Positions 5,206-5,244 of a DNA stretch of 5,244 bases are shown in pieces. Within the stretch, counting starts at the first letter, position 1. Every line of letters begins with the position of its first letter. The stretch spans positions 1-5,244 of the forward strand of contig CAXQNQ010000019.1 in the NCBI GenBank assembly GCA_964225135.1, written 5' to 3'. A program made the translations under genes and the position numbers. The DNA is from AM-2324 sp964225135 (GTDB lineage Bacteria; Bacteroidota; Bacteroidia; Chitinophagales; Saprospiraceae). The notes beneath the pieces were generated by a model that saw only the letters and a list, made by a program, of their open reading frames with translations, made no database searches and was not told the DNA's origin.

Positions 5206-5244
5206 ATGATTGGTCAGGATGTAAAAAGAGCTGCAGCGTTGTTG
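5206..5244 (+). CDS. Sua5/YrdC-like threonylcarbamoyl-AMP synthase, N-terminal start only (partial)
   Basis: Thirteen codons from ATG 5206 to the window edge read MIGQDVKRAAALL. This resembles the N terminus of Bacteroidota L-threonylcarbamoyladenylate synthases (Sua5/YrdC/YwlC family), which begin with a short helix before the conserved VAIPTETVYGL segment. That segment would lie just past the edge. The enzyme makes threonylcarbamoyl-AMP for the t6A modification of tRNAs and has no direct link to Moco. An in-frame TAG at 5203-5205 fixes the start, and a -7 promoter element lies 17 bases upstream. With only 13 residues the identification is tentative; any protein with a similar helical N terminus would fit. 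Confidence 0.45.
   Translation, partial: MIGQDVKRAAALL

Overview
The window is AT-rich, tightly packed bacterial DNA that looks like a Bacteroidota genome. Three things point there. Most start codons lack a Shine-Dalgarno sequence. Copies of the Bacteroidota -7 promoter element TAnnTTTG (as TATTTTTG) lie upstream of genes. The protein variants also fit, for example MoeA SGGVSKGKKDY and MobA LCGGKSTRMG. This assignment is inferred from the sequence style, not from a database match.

Layout: (1) Positions 1-2260, plus strand, carry a molybdenum cofactor (Moco) operon: the last codons of moaA, then moeA, moaC and mobA, with genes nearly touching or overlapping. It ends in a strong hairpin at 2261-2282. 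(2) Positions 2290-4400 hold two genes that diverge from a 443-base intergenic region. On the minus strand is a short cytoplasmic protein resembling DUF192. On the plus strand is a secreted protein of unknown function with SH3-like modules and an apparent internal duplication. (3) Positions 4460-5134, minus strand, carry moaD and moaE with directly abutting codons, converging on the SH3-like gene across a UUCG-capped hairpin. (4) At 5206 a plus-strand gene begins that looks like the N terminus of a Sua5/YrdC-type threonylcarbamoyl-AMP synthase. It diverges from moaD across a symmetric, apparently divergent promoter.

Function: MoaA and MoaC turn GTP into cyclic pyranopterin monophosphate (cPMP). 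MoaD and MoaE (molybdopterin synthase) add the dithiolene sulfurs. MoeA inserts molybdate into adenylylated molybdopterin. MobA adds GMP to give the guanine dinucleotide form used by DMSO-reductase-family enzymes. The MoaD-activating enzyme (MoeB/ThiF-like) and the molybdopterin adenylyltransferase (MogA/MoaB) are not in the window. The two middle genes have no sequence-visible link to Moco.

The window is largely an ordinary biosynthetic locus, and I do not see a clear new system. The most unusual items are the duplicated SH3-like secreted protein, the divergent DUF192-like protein, the palindromic divergent promoter, and the structured 443-base intergenic region.
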